A stretch of 14,034 nucleotides of DNA from DAIRET01 sp036795455 (GTDB lineage Bacteria > Bacteroidota > Ignavibacteria > Ignavibacteriales > Ignavibacteriaceae), in the NCBI GenBank assembly GCA_036795455.1, contig DAIRET010000068.1:1-14034 (forward strand). Reading direction: 5' to 3'. Positions 7,791 to 14,034 of the stretch are shown piece by piece (position 1 is the first letter of the stretch; the number at the start of each line of letters is the position of its first letter). Position numbers and translations under genes: made by a program. The notes below the pieces were generated by a model, which saw only the letters and a list, made by a program, of their open reading frames with translations, was not told where the DNA came from and did not search any database.

Positions 7791-8840
7791 CTATTTTTTA
7801 CCTCTTTCAACTGCGAAGTTCAGTATCTTTACGAGTGATTCTTCATAAGAATAACCGGCAGCTTCTGCAGAACGCATAAAACCCGCACTTTCTGTTAAAT
7901 CGGGATTCGGGTTTACTTCAAGTACAAACACTTCATTTTCTTTAGATAACCGAATATCTACTCTTGAATAATCCCTTACTCCCATGGTTTTGAATGCAGT
8001 AAGAGCTATTGTTTCAACCTTCTTTCTTATTTCTACCGGTAATTCCGCAGGACAAATAGGAATTGTTTTATGGTAGGCTTCGTGTAACGGATCCCATTTG
8101 GCTTGATAGCTTACTATATTCTCAAGATGATCCGGCATTTCGGAAAAATCGATTTCGCTTATCGGCAGAACTTCGGGATTTTTATCCCCCATTATTGCCA
8201 CATTCAATTCCCTTCCTTCAATAAATTCCTCTACTAAAGCCGGTTGTTTAAAACTCTCCAATATATTATCAATCCTCTTTTTCAAGTCTTTATTACCTCT
8301 AACTACAGCTTTGTAATCGATTCCTACACTTGCATCTTCATATGCAGGTTTAACTATTAGTGGGAATTTCAACTTGTGGGAATAACGTTGTTTTATTTCG
8401 CTTACTACAATAAAATGGGGTGAAGCTATTTTATTGTACGCAAGAATTCTTTTAGTCAAAACCTTGTTTTGGCAATTTGCGAGCGCAATCGGGGGTGCGC
8501 CTGTGTAAGGAATTTTTAATAATTCGAAAATACCCGCAATATTCATCTCAAGTTTCGGGTCATTATGAAAAAGCTCAACAAAATTAAAAATCACATCCGG
8601 TTTTTCGGTTTTCAGATGCTCTATCAACTTGAAAAAATCATCTTTAACATTGAAATGATAAGCATTAAAACCGTTCTTTCGTATTAATTCTGTTAGTTGT
8701 TCGTATTCTTCAACAGGGGAAATACTATCCATCTCAAAGTAGGGGACAAAACCGAGTTCTGTTTCGTTTTCCACGGTTTTAGCTTTATACATTTCCGGCA
8801 TAGGCTCATTGAAAAGGATGCCTACCTTTAATTTTTTCAT
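7791..8840 (-). CDS. ATP-grasp ligase of the D-Ala-D-Ala ligase superfamily, altered substrate site
   Basis: A 349-residue cytoplasmic ATP-grasp enzyme expected to join a carboxylate to an amine through an acyl-phosphate. The ATP-grasp core is intact: FPLIVKPAYEDASVGI (159-174), ALVEEFIEGRELNVAI (201-216), and the Mg/ATP triad R293, D295, E308 and N310 in SRVDIRL and FVLEVNPNP. The N-terminal region lacks the GGxSxExEVS motif of Ddl (E15 in E. coli DdlB). The HGxxGEDG loop is replaced by ELFHNDPKLEMN, the position of Tyr216 is Trp249, and the position of Ser281 is Ala319 in my hand alignment. It is therefore probably not a cell-wall D-Ala-D-Ala ligase but an amino-acid or peptide ligase of unknown substrate. 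The start has a good Shine-Dalgarno site (AGAGGT, 4 bases upstream). It diverges from a C39-like peptidase gene. Confidence 0.88.
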   Translation of the reverse strand: MKKLKVGILFNEPMPEMYKAKTVENETELGFVPYFEMDSISPVEEYEQLTELIRKNGFNAYHFNVKDDFFKLIEHLKTEKPDVIFNFVELFHNDPKLEMNIAGIFELLKIPYTGAPPIALANCQNKVLTKRILAYNKIASPHFIVVSEIKQRYSHKLKFPLIVKPAYEDASVGIDYKAVVRGNKDLKKRIDNILESFKQPALVEEFIEGRELNVAIMGDKNPEVLPISEIDFSEMPDHLENIVSYQAKWDPLHEAYHKTIPICPAELPVEIRKKVETIALTAFKTMGVRDYSRVDIRLSKENEVFVLEVNPNPDLTESAGFMRSAEAAGYSYEESLVKILNFAVERGKK

Positions 8841-8940
8841 ATTTACCTCTATATTCGTAAAAAATGATCTCGATAAAATTGATTCGATTACTTAAATTTA
8901 CATCAAACATTTTTTAATTAAAAATCGACCTATAATTTAA

Positions 8941-9777
8941 ATGAGTTTTTACCCTCAACCTTATAAATACCAGTGCGGTCCTTTCGCATTAAAGTATGCA
9001 CTTGTAATGCTTGGGCAATTCCCAAACGAAAATATTTTAGCAAAGAAAGCCGGCAGCAGCTGGTGGAACGGAACCGATGAAATAGGGCTGGCGAAAGCTG
9101 CAAAAGCATACGGCTGTAAAATGAAATACTTTAGGCGGGAAACAAAAAGCGAATCGCTCAAAGTACTTATTTCGCATCTTAAAGATGGATACCCGTGCAT
9201 TCTAAGCGTTGATAACTGGGAACACTGGTTCACGGTGATTAACGTTCAACAAGATAAATTTATTGTTGTTGACAGCGGACTTGACAAAGTTATCGTTATC
9301 TACTCCTATTCGCAATTATTAAAAAGATGGAAATATTTTGATGCTGAAACTGGAGAAACCAGTTACGATGGTTATGCCCTCATTCCTAAATTTAAAGTAA
9401 CAACCAAAGCACACTTCTCCCTTGAAAAAGCACGCTACGTAATGAGAGAAAGTAATAAAGCATTGGCTCAAAAATGGGATACGTATTTTAACGATTTAAT
9501 TAATGTATGCCGCCCGCATTCGCCGCAATCAGCCAGAACTATCTCTTTTAATGAGTTTTTAAGAAGGTATGAAAACCTGCTTGTAAAAGAAATTGCTAAC
9601 TGGCATGGAACTCCATCTTACGGGGAATTAAAAAAAATTCTTAATAACATGCGTTTTGTTGCTGAGATATATGACCTTGTGATCTACGTCCAGGATCAAA
9701 AGAAAGCTCTTGTTTCTATTTCTGCTATTCTAATGATGTATGCATGCGGTAAATACGGTATGGAAAAAATATACTAA
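8941..9777 (+). CDS. C39-like cytoplasmic cysteine peptidase with a helical C-terminal domain
   Basis: A 278-residue papain-fold protein resembling the C39 bacteriocin-processing peptidase domain. The catalytic set is visible: Gln6 (oxyanion hole), Cys12 in QCGPFALKYAL, His95 in WEHWFTVI and Asp111 in IVVDSGLD. The spacing is close to that recalled for ComA (Gln11, Cys17, His96, Asp112). There is no signal peptide and no transporter part, so it acts in the cytoplasm on its own. Residues from about 155 to 278 form a mostly helical region that I do not recognise. The start is fixed: an in-frame TAA directly precedes the ATG, and the next Met (23) would remove Cys12. No Shine-Dalgarno site is present. 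The isochorismatase-family gene follows after 17 bases, and the ATP-grasp ligase lies divergently upstream. It could cleave or form an amide bond; its substrate is unknown. Confidence 0.8.
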   Translation: MSFYPQPYKYQCGPFALKYALVMLGQFPNENILAKKAGSSWWNGTDEIGLAKAAKAYGCKMKYFRRETKSESLKVLISHLKDGYPCILSVDNWEHWFTVINVQQDKFIVVDSGLDKVIVIYSYSQLLKRWKYFDAETGETSYDGYALIPKFKVTTKAHFSLEKARYVMRESNKALAQKWDTYFNDLINVCRPHSPQSARTISFNEFLRRYENLLVKEIANWHGTPSYGELKKILNNMRFVAEIYDLVIYVQDQKKALVSISAILMMYACGKYGMEKIY

Positions 9778-9794
9778 TTAATCGAAGTGAAAGT

Positions 9795-10358
9795 ATGGAA
9801 CTTAAAAGACACCCGAAAATCTTAAAGAAAGAAAATGTTGCATTACTGATTATAGATATACAAGAAAGAATATTCAGAGTAATGCAGCATACCGAAAGAG
9901 TAATCGAAAACAATCTTAAATTGATTAACGGTTTTCAAATTATGAACTTACCAATTTTCTATACCGAACAGTACCCAAAGGGACTTGGAGAAACCGAATC
10001 GAGATTAAAAGAAGCCCTCGGAAATAAACAGGCTGTTCAAAAAATGAGTTTTAGCTGCTATGGTGCCGGCGACCTTTTTGATGAACTGAATTCAAAAAAG
10101 ATAAAACAAGTAGTGGTTACCGGTATTGAATCACATGTATGCGTTCAACAAACCGTTATGGATTTACTTGCGAATGATTTCCAGGTCAATGTTATTGCTG
10201 ATGCAGTATCATCACGGAAAGAAATTGATTACAATACTGCATTGAATAGAATGGCAAAACTTGGGGCAGAGGTTACTACTACAGAATCGGTTTTGTTTGA
10301 ACTTCTTGAGGTTTGCGGTACAGATGAGTTTAAAGCTGTTTCAAAATTAGTCAAATGA
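9795..10358 (+). CDS. Isochorismatase-family cysteine hydrolase
   Basis: A 187-residue single-domain hydrolase with the isochorismatase (alpha/beta, parallel-sheet) fold. The catalytic triad is readable: Asp21 in ALLIIDIQE, Lys83 in AVQKMSFSCYG and Cys116 in VTGIESHVCVQQT. The cis-peptide before the nucleophile Cys (SHVC region) and the downstream VIADAVSSR with the terminal ETVLFELL-like segment resemble the YcaC/ISOC1 subgroup rather than nicotinamidase, and I see no clear nicotinamidase metal-site pattern. Likely chemistry is hydrolysis of an amide or ester, substrate unknown. The gene starts 17 bases after the C39-like gene, with a weak GAAGTGAAAG ribosome site, so the two probably form an operon. 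A stable terminator after it is not evident in the 82 bases before the aldehyde dehydrogenase gene. Confidence 0.9.
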   Translation: MELKRHPKILKKENVALLIIDIQERIFRVMQHTERVIENNLKLINGFQIMNLPIFYTEQYPKGLGETESRLKEALGNKQAVQKMSFSCYGAGDLFDELNSKKIKQVVVTGIESHVCVQQTVMDLLANDFQVNVIADAVSSRKEIDYNTALNRMAKLGAEVTTTESVLFELLEVCGTDEFKAVSKLVK

Positions 10359-10440
10359 CATGACCATTAAAAAATTTTAGTGCATCATCGTATCGCAAAA
10401 GACTATAAAATTTAGGATTTAATTAAAAGAAAGAAATAGT

Positions 10441-12012
10441 ATGTCCGAACTAAAACAAACGAAATCAATTAACCCTGCGACACTCGAAGTAATCGGTTTT
10501 ACAGAAGAAAATAGCATTGATGATTTGCTCAATGCAATTGAAAAATGTAAGAGGATTCAGCCGGAATGGGCGAGAAAATCGTTCAAAGAAAGAAATGAAT
10601 ATCTTTTCAAAATAAGAGATTTTATTGTTGATAATGCGGACTTAATAGCAGATACAATTTCGAAAGATTCCGGTAAAACAAAGATGGATGCCTTGAGCAC
10701 GGAAGTATTTCCCGCCACAATGGCGCTTACTTACTATTGTAAAACCGCCCCAAAAGTTTTAAGACGTAAGAAACTAAAAGCCGGGAGTATTCTTTTAATT
10801 AACAAACGCTCTTATATCGATAGAGTTCCCTGGGGTATTGTTGGAATTATTAGCCCATGGAATTATCCATTTGCTATTCCATTCCACGAAATAATAATGG
10901 CATTGGTTGCAGGTAATGCAGTTATTTTAAAAGTAGCAACTCAAACTCTTCAAGTCGGGAAAATTATACAACAGTGTATTGATGCCGCCGGTTTACCGGA
11001 TGGATTATTCCATCTATTAAATATTCCGGGAAACATCGCCGGTGATTCATTTATTGGAAATGGAATAAACAAAATATTCTTCACCGGTTCCGTTCCGGTG
11101 GGGAAAAAATTGATGAAAAGTGCATCTGAAAAATTGCTTCCTCTTTCACTTGAACTTGGCGGGAACGATGCAATGATCGTATGCAGCGATGCAAATCTTT
11201 TCCGTGCAGTAAGCGGAGCGTTGTGGGCGGGACTTTCAAATTCGGGTCAATCATGTGCCGGCGTTGAAAGGATTTATGTTGACACGAAAATCTATAATGA
11301 ATTTATCATACTTCTTAAAAAGCAAATTGTCAAACTGCGTCATGGAGCCGATACAGGTTTTAATGTTGACATCGGTTCTTTAACAACTGAAAACCAATTA
11401 AAAACAGTAAAGGAACATGTACTCGACGCCGAAGAGAAAGGAGCATTGGTTTCTACTTTTTCCAATCCAAATGAAAATAATCCGGGACTGTTTCATCCTC
11501 TTACCATTATTGAAAACGTAACTGATGAAATGCTTGTAATGAAAGAAGAAACTTTTGGACCTGTAATTGCGATTTCGAAATTCAACACTATTGAAGAAGC
11601 TATAACAAATGCTAACAACTCGAATCTCGGTTTAACCGCTTCAATATGGACTGAAGATAAAGAAAAAGCTCACTCGATAGCATCAAGAATAGAAGCCGGT
11701 GCTATTACAATTAATGACCATTTGATGAGTCACGGACTTGCAGAGACTCCCTGGGGTGGATTCAAACAATCAGGTTTAGGAAGAACACATAGTTACTTAG
11801 GGCTTGAAGAAATGACACAGCCCCGTGTTGTTGTTGACGATATAATGCCAGGTGTTCAAAAGAATATGTGGTGGTATCCGCACAGCAAGTCGATTTATGA
11901 CGGATTGAAAGGAGCAATGGAATTCCTTTACTCTAACGACATTATGAAAAGACTCACGGGACTTGTAAAACTGACAAAAGTTTTTTTAAGATCATTCAGT
12001 AAAAACGGTTAA
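10441..12012 (+). CDS. NAD(P)-dependent aldehyde dehydrogenase with C-terminal extension
   Basis: A 523-residue ALDH-superfamily enzyme that oxidises an aldehyde to a carboxylate using NAD(P)+. The key residues are all present: Asn141 in SPWNYPF, Lys164 in VILKVA (cofactor), the Rossmann motif FFTGSVPVGKKL (214-224), Glu238 in LELGGNDA, Cys272 in SGQSCAGVERIYV, and EETFGPV (369-375). Ordinary ALDHs end soon after the PWGGFKQSGLGR segment and its short tail. Here about 40 more residues follow (WWYPHSKSIYDGLKGAMEFL...), ending in a Lys-rich, partly hydrophobic stretch (TGLVKLTKVFLRSFSKNG) that might touch membranes. This extension suggests a long-chain or hydrophobic aldehyde substrate, but that is only an inference. 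An 82-base gap separates it from the isochorismatase gene; it may have its own promoter. It ends at a hairpin facing PPK2. Confidence 0.92.
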   Translation: MSELKQTKSINPATLEVIGFTEENSIDDLLNAIEKCKRIQPEWARKSFKERNEYLFKIRDFIVDNADLIADTISKDSGKTKMDALSTEVFPATMALTYYCKTAPKVLRRKKLKAGSILLINKRSYIDRVPWGIVGIISPWNYPFAIPFHEIIMALVAGNAVILKVATQTLQVGKIIQQCIDAAGLPDGLFHLLNIPGNIAGDSFIGNGINKIFFTGSVPVGKKLMKSASEKLLPLSLELGGNDAMIVCSDANLFRAVSGALWAGLSNSGQSCAGVERIYVDTKIYNEFIILLKKQIVKLRHGADTGFNVDIGSLTTENQLKTVKEHVLDAEEKGALVSTFSNPNENNPGLFHPLTIIENVTDEMLVMKEETFGPVIAISKFNTIEEAITNANNSNLGLTASIWTEDKEKAHSIASRIEAGAITINDHLMSHGLAETPWGGFKQSGLGRTHSYLGLEEMTQPRVVVDDIMPGVQKNMWWYPHSKSIYDGLKGAMEFLYSNDIMKRLTGLVKLTKVFLRSFSKNG

Positions 12013-12027
12013 TACCGGATAGATCAT

Positions 12028-12063
12028 TGGGGTTGTTTGAAAATTAAATTTGAAACAACCCCA
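12028..12063. terminator. Hairpin between the aldehyde dehydrogenase and PPK2 genes
   Basis: TGGGGTTGTTT (12028-12038) pairs perfectly with AAACAACCCCA (12053-12063), an 11-base-pair stem with a 14-base AT-rich loop, midway between two convergent genes. No T-run follows on either strand, so it may act as a transcript-end stabiliser or partial terminator rather than a canonical one. Confidence 0.65.
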
Positions 12064-12076
12064 TCAAAAACAACAA

Positions 12077-12940
12077 CTATTTTTCGTTTAACAATTTCTC
12101 TTTATAAACTGCTAAATTCTTTAATTGTTCTTCATTTAGTTTTGGATAGAAAGGTTTCAACCTTGCAAGGGTTTGCGTAATGATTTCAGAAATAGCGAGT
12201 CTTGCAAACCATTTTTTGTCCGCCGGAATAACATACCATGGAGCAGACTTTGTGCTTGTATTCAGCAGGCATTCTTCGTATGCTGCTTTATATTCTGCCC
12301 AGTGAGCCCTTTCTTTCAAATCCGAAGCAGAAAATTTCCAGTTCTTTGCCGGGTCTTCAAGCCGTTTCAAGAATCGTCTTTTCTGTTCTGCTTTTGAAAC
12401 ATGAAGGAAAAATTTTACTGTAATAACACCATTTTCATACAGGTAGCGTTCAAAGTCTCGTATTTGCCGGTACCTATTATCCCAGATATTTTTATTTACA
12501 AGCGGTTCGGGAAGTTTTGCGTGTTTAATATAGTCGTGTACTTTTACAACAAGAACCTCTTCGTAGTGAGAGCGGTTGAATATACCGATTCGACCTCTTT
12601 CGGGGAGTGATTTATTGATGCGCCATAAGTAATCGTGGTCTAATTCTTCTGCCGAAGGTTGTTTGAAACTGAATACCTGGCAGCCTTGCGGGTTTAATCC
12701 ACTCATTACATGTTTAATTGCGCCGTCTTTCCCTGCAGCATCCATTGCTTGAAAGATAATAAGCAATGCATACTTGTCGTGTGCATAAAGTTTGTCCTGA
12801 AGATCAGACATTTTTTCGATGTTTTTATGCATACGTTTCTCGGCTGCCTCTTTTGATTTGAAGCCTCCGGAAAAATCTGTTGGAAAATCGTTAAGGTCGA
12901 TTTTCTTTTTATAAGGAACTTTAAACTTAGTAAGATTCAT
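12077..12940 (-). CDS. ppk2: Polyphosphate kinase 2 family, class-III-like (polyphosphate:nucleotide phosphotransferase)
   Basis: A 287-residue PPK2 enzyme that moves phosphate between polyphosphate and nucleotides in the cytoplasm. The P-loop is FQAMDAAGKDGAIKHVMSG (63-81, Asp67 and Lys71). The Walker B-like strand is GRIGIFNRSHYEEVLV (116-131). The Arg-rich lid is in KRRFLKRLEDPAKNWKF, and the downstream HWAEYKAAYEE is conserved in the family. The length (about 290) is that of single-domain PPK2. The Asn122 in IFNRSHYEE corresponds, as I recall, to the Asn of class III enzymes (Asn121 in Meiothermus ruber), where class I has Asp; class III can phosphorylate both AMP and ADP. Class assignment is therefore tentative. 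It is monocistronic, head-to-head with ppk1 across 248 bases, which points to a joint role in polyphosphate turnover. Confidence 0.92.
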   Translation of the reverse strand: MNLTKFKVPYKKKIDLNDFPTDFSGGFKSKEAAEKRMHKNIEKMSDLQDKLYAHDKYALLIIFQAMDAAGKDGAIKHVMSGLNPQGCQVFSFKQPSAEELDHDYLWRINKSLPERGRIGIFNRSHYEEVLVVKVHDYIKHAKLPEPLVNKNIWDNRYRQIRDFERYLYENGVITVKFFLHVSKAEQKRRFLKRLEDPAKNWKFSASDLKERAHWAEYKAAYEECLLNTSTKSAPWYVIPADKKWFARLAISEIITQTLARLKPFYPKLNEEQLKNLAVYKEKLLNEK

Positions 12941-13018
12941 ACTTCCAGCCTCTCTAATTTTGAATTTGGAAATGATTTACCGTAAATATAAACAATATTA
13001 AGTCAAAACCGGAAATAG

Positions 13019-13041
13019 TATTGTCACAATATTTAAATATT
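13019..13041. promoter_or_regulatory. Overlapping palindromes in the ppk2-ppk1 divergent region (possible operator)
   Basis: TATTGTCACAATA (13019-13031) is a perfect palindrome centred on one C, and it overlaps a second one, AATATTTAAATATT (13028-13041). The octamer ACAATATT also appears at 12992-12999. The site is near the middle of the 248-base gene-free stretch 12941-13188 and could bind a dimeric regulator of both polyphosphate genes. AT-richness makes the second palindrome weak evidence. Confidence 0.3.
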
Positions 13042-13050
13042 AGCTCATGA

Positions 13051-13077
13051 TTTGACTCTGAGATAGGCATATTTTTG
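13051..13077 (+). promoter_or_regulatory. Candidate Bacteroidota-type promoter for ppk1
   Basis: TATTTTTG (13070-13077) matches TAnnTTTG exactly, and a TTTG lies upstream (13051-13054), but the spacing of 15 bases is short of the usual 17-23. The leader would be about 105 bases and contains small inverted repeats. Confidence 0.25.
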
Positions 13078-13188
13078 TATTTTAAGAAAATCAACTTTTC
13101 TTCAAGTTTAACTTAGAACTGGTGGCAGTTTAATCACCAAGAAAATAGATAAAAATATCTTATATTTTGCCTCAAAATTGGGTTTTTT

Positions 13189-14034
13189 ATGGCAGACAAA
13201 GAGTTTCTAAAAAAGTATAATTTACCGGTTAATTTCTTCAATAGAGATCTGAGCTGGATTGAGTTCAACAGGCGTGTGCTTGAAGAAGCATTAAATCCTG
13301 AACTCCCGCTGCTCGAGAAAGTAAAATTTATTTCGATTTTTGCTTCCAACCTTGATGAATTTTACATGATTCGCGTATCGGGAATTAAAGATCAAATTGC
13401 TGCAGGAATAACAGGTCCTACAATTGACGGCTTAACCCCGCATGTTGAACTGCAACGTATAGAAAAGGCAGTTAAGCCAATGCTTGATGCATTAAGCAAT
13501 CTCTGGTTAAACGAAGTAGTTCCTAATCTAAAAAAGAATAACGTTCATATACTGGACTATCAAGAATTATCGGAAACGGAAAAGGAAAAACTGACGGCTT
13601 TTTTCAAAAAAGAAATTTACCCCGTATTAACTCCGCTTGCTTTTGACCCGGGCAGACCTTTTCCATATATATCAAACTTGAGTTTGAGTCTTGCTGTACT
13701 TGTTAAAAATCCTAAAGGGGACAAGCACTTTGCCCGCGTTAAAGTTCCAAGCATTCTACCGCGTTTGCTTCAAATTGATAAAATAATTCAAAGTGAAAAA
13801 AAGAAAACAAACGGGCAGAAGTTCGTCGCGAAGTTTATTTGGCTCGGTGACCTCATACGCGAAAACCTTGAATTTTTATTCCCAAAGATGGAAATAGTAG
13901 AAGCGCACAGGTTTAGATTGACAAGGGATACCGATATTGAAATCCAGGAAGATGAAGCTGATGACCTGCTTACTGTAATCGAAGAAAATATCCGTCAAAG
14001 AAGATTCGGTTCGGTTGTCAGACTGGAAATCAAT
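13189..14034 (+). CDS. ppk1: Polyphosphate kinase 1, N-terminal part (runs off the window)
   Basis: The first 282 codons of a gene cut by the window end; full PPK1 is usually about 690-720 residues. PPK1 polymerises the terminal phosphate of ATP into polyphosphate, often at the membrane. The N domain opens with FFNRDLSWIEFNRRVLEEA (16-34) and has the conserved SNLDEFYMIRVSG (53-65), whose Asn54 corresponds to the ATP-base-contacting Asn45 of E. coli. The head domain follows (YPVLTPLAFDPGRPFPYISN, 144-163) and the hallmark RFRLTRDTDIEI (241-252). The catalytic histidines lie in the C-terminal domains, outside the window. ATG at 13189 lacks a strong Shine-Dalgarno site, and no in-frame upstream start is favoured. 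It is divergent from ppk2, which can consume the product. Confidence 0.95.
   Translation, partial: MADKEFLKKYNLPVNFFNRDLSWIEFNRRVLEEALNPELPLLEKVKFISIFASNLDEFYMIRVSGIKDQIAAGITGPTIDGLTPHVELQRIEKAVKPMLDALSNLWLNEVVPNLKKNNVHILDYQELSETEKEKLTAFFKKEIYPVLTPLAFDPGRPFPYISNLSLSLAVLVKNPKGDKHFARVKVPSILPRLLQIDKIIQSEKKKTNGQKFVAKFIWLGDLIRENLEFLFPKMEIVEAHRFRLTRDTDIEIQEDEADDLLTVIEENIRQRRFGSVVRLEIN

Noticed and set aside
7791..8840. Naming the ATP-grasp gene ddl
   Set aside because: Several residues needed for D-Ala binding are missing or replaced, so only the superfamily is claimed.
12173..12610. Open frames on the + strand opposite PPK2
   Set aside because: They have low-complexity, Phe/Cys/Ser-rich translations and lie antisense to a well-conserved enzyme; they are shadows.
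13134..13349. Open frame on the - strand across the start of ppk1
   Set aside because: It lies antisense to the conserved PPK1 N-terminus and has no recognisable protein features.

Overview
The window reads as a chromosomal stretch of an AT-rich, Gram-negative bacterium. Outer-membrane proteins (an Omp85 barrel and a TolC-type channel) show the two-membrane envelope. Shine-Dalgarno sites are patchy, and several intergenic regions carry motifs resembling the Bacteroidota promoter (TTTG ... TAnnTTTG). Together with the gene mix this suggests the Bacteroidota/Ignavibacteriota side of the FCB group; that placement is an inference from style, not from a marker gene. I see no tRNA, rRNA, CRISPR array, insertion sequence or phage gene, and no gene-free stretch longer than 250 bases.

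Left part (1-6490), all on the + strand: the 3' end of a PfkB-family sugar kinase overlaps the start of a three-POTRA Omp85/TamA-like barrel protein. After 150 bases comes a compact tripartite export operon: a MacA/HlyD-type adaptor, a MacB/FtsX-type permease and a TolC-type outer-membrane channel. No ABC ATPase is encoded next to the permease, so the motor must come from elsewhere. A long bidirectional hairpin that includes the tolC-like stop codon closes the block.

Middle part (6510-10358): a SlyD-type FKBP prolyl isomerase (-) diverges from a DUF6580-like integral membrane protein (+), which ends in a strong bidirectional terminator. Facing it is an ATP-grasp ligase (-) of the D-Ala-D-Ala ligase superfamily whose substrate-binding residues differ from true Ddl. 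It is divergent, over 100 bases, from a cytoplasmic C39-like cysteine peptidase (+) followed 17 bases later by an isochorismatase-family hydrolase. The ligase/peptidase pair is the most unusual element here and may make and break or process an unknown peptide or amide.

Right part (10441-14034): an aldehyde dehydrogenase (+) with a C-terminal extension converges on a class-III-like PPK2 (-) across a hairpin. PPK2 is head-to-head, over 248 bases, with the first 282 codons of polyphosphate kinase 1 (+), which runs off the window. PPK1 stores phosphate as polyphosphate and PPK2 can spend it on nucleotide phosphorylation, so the shared intergenic region is a plausible site of joint control.
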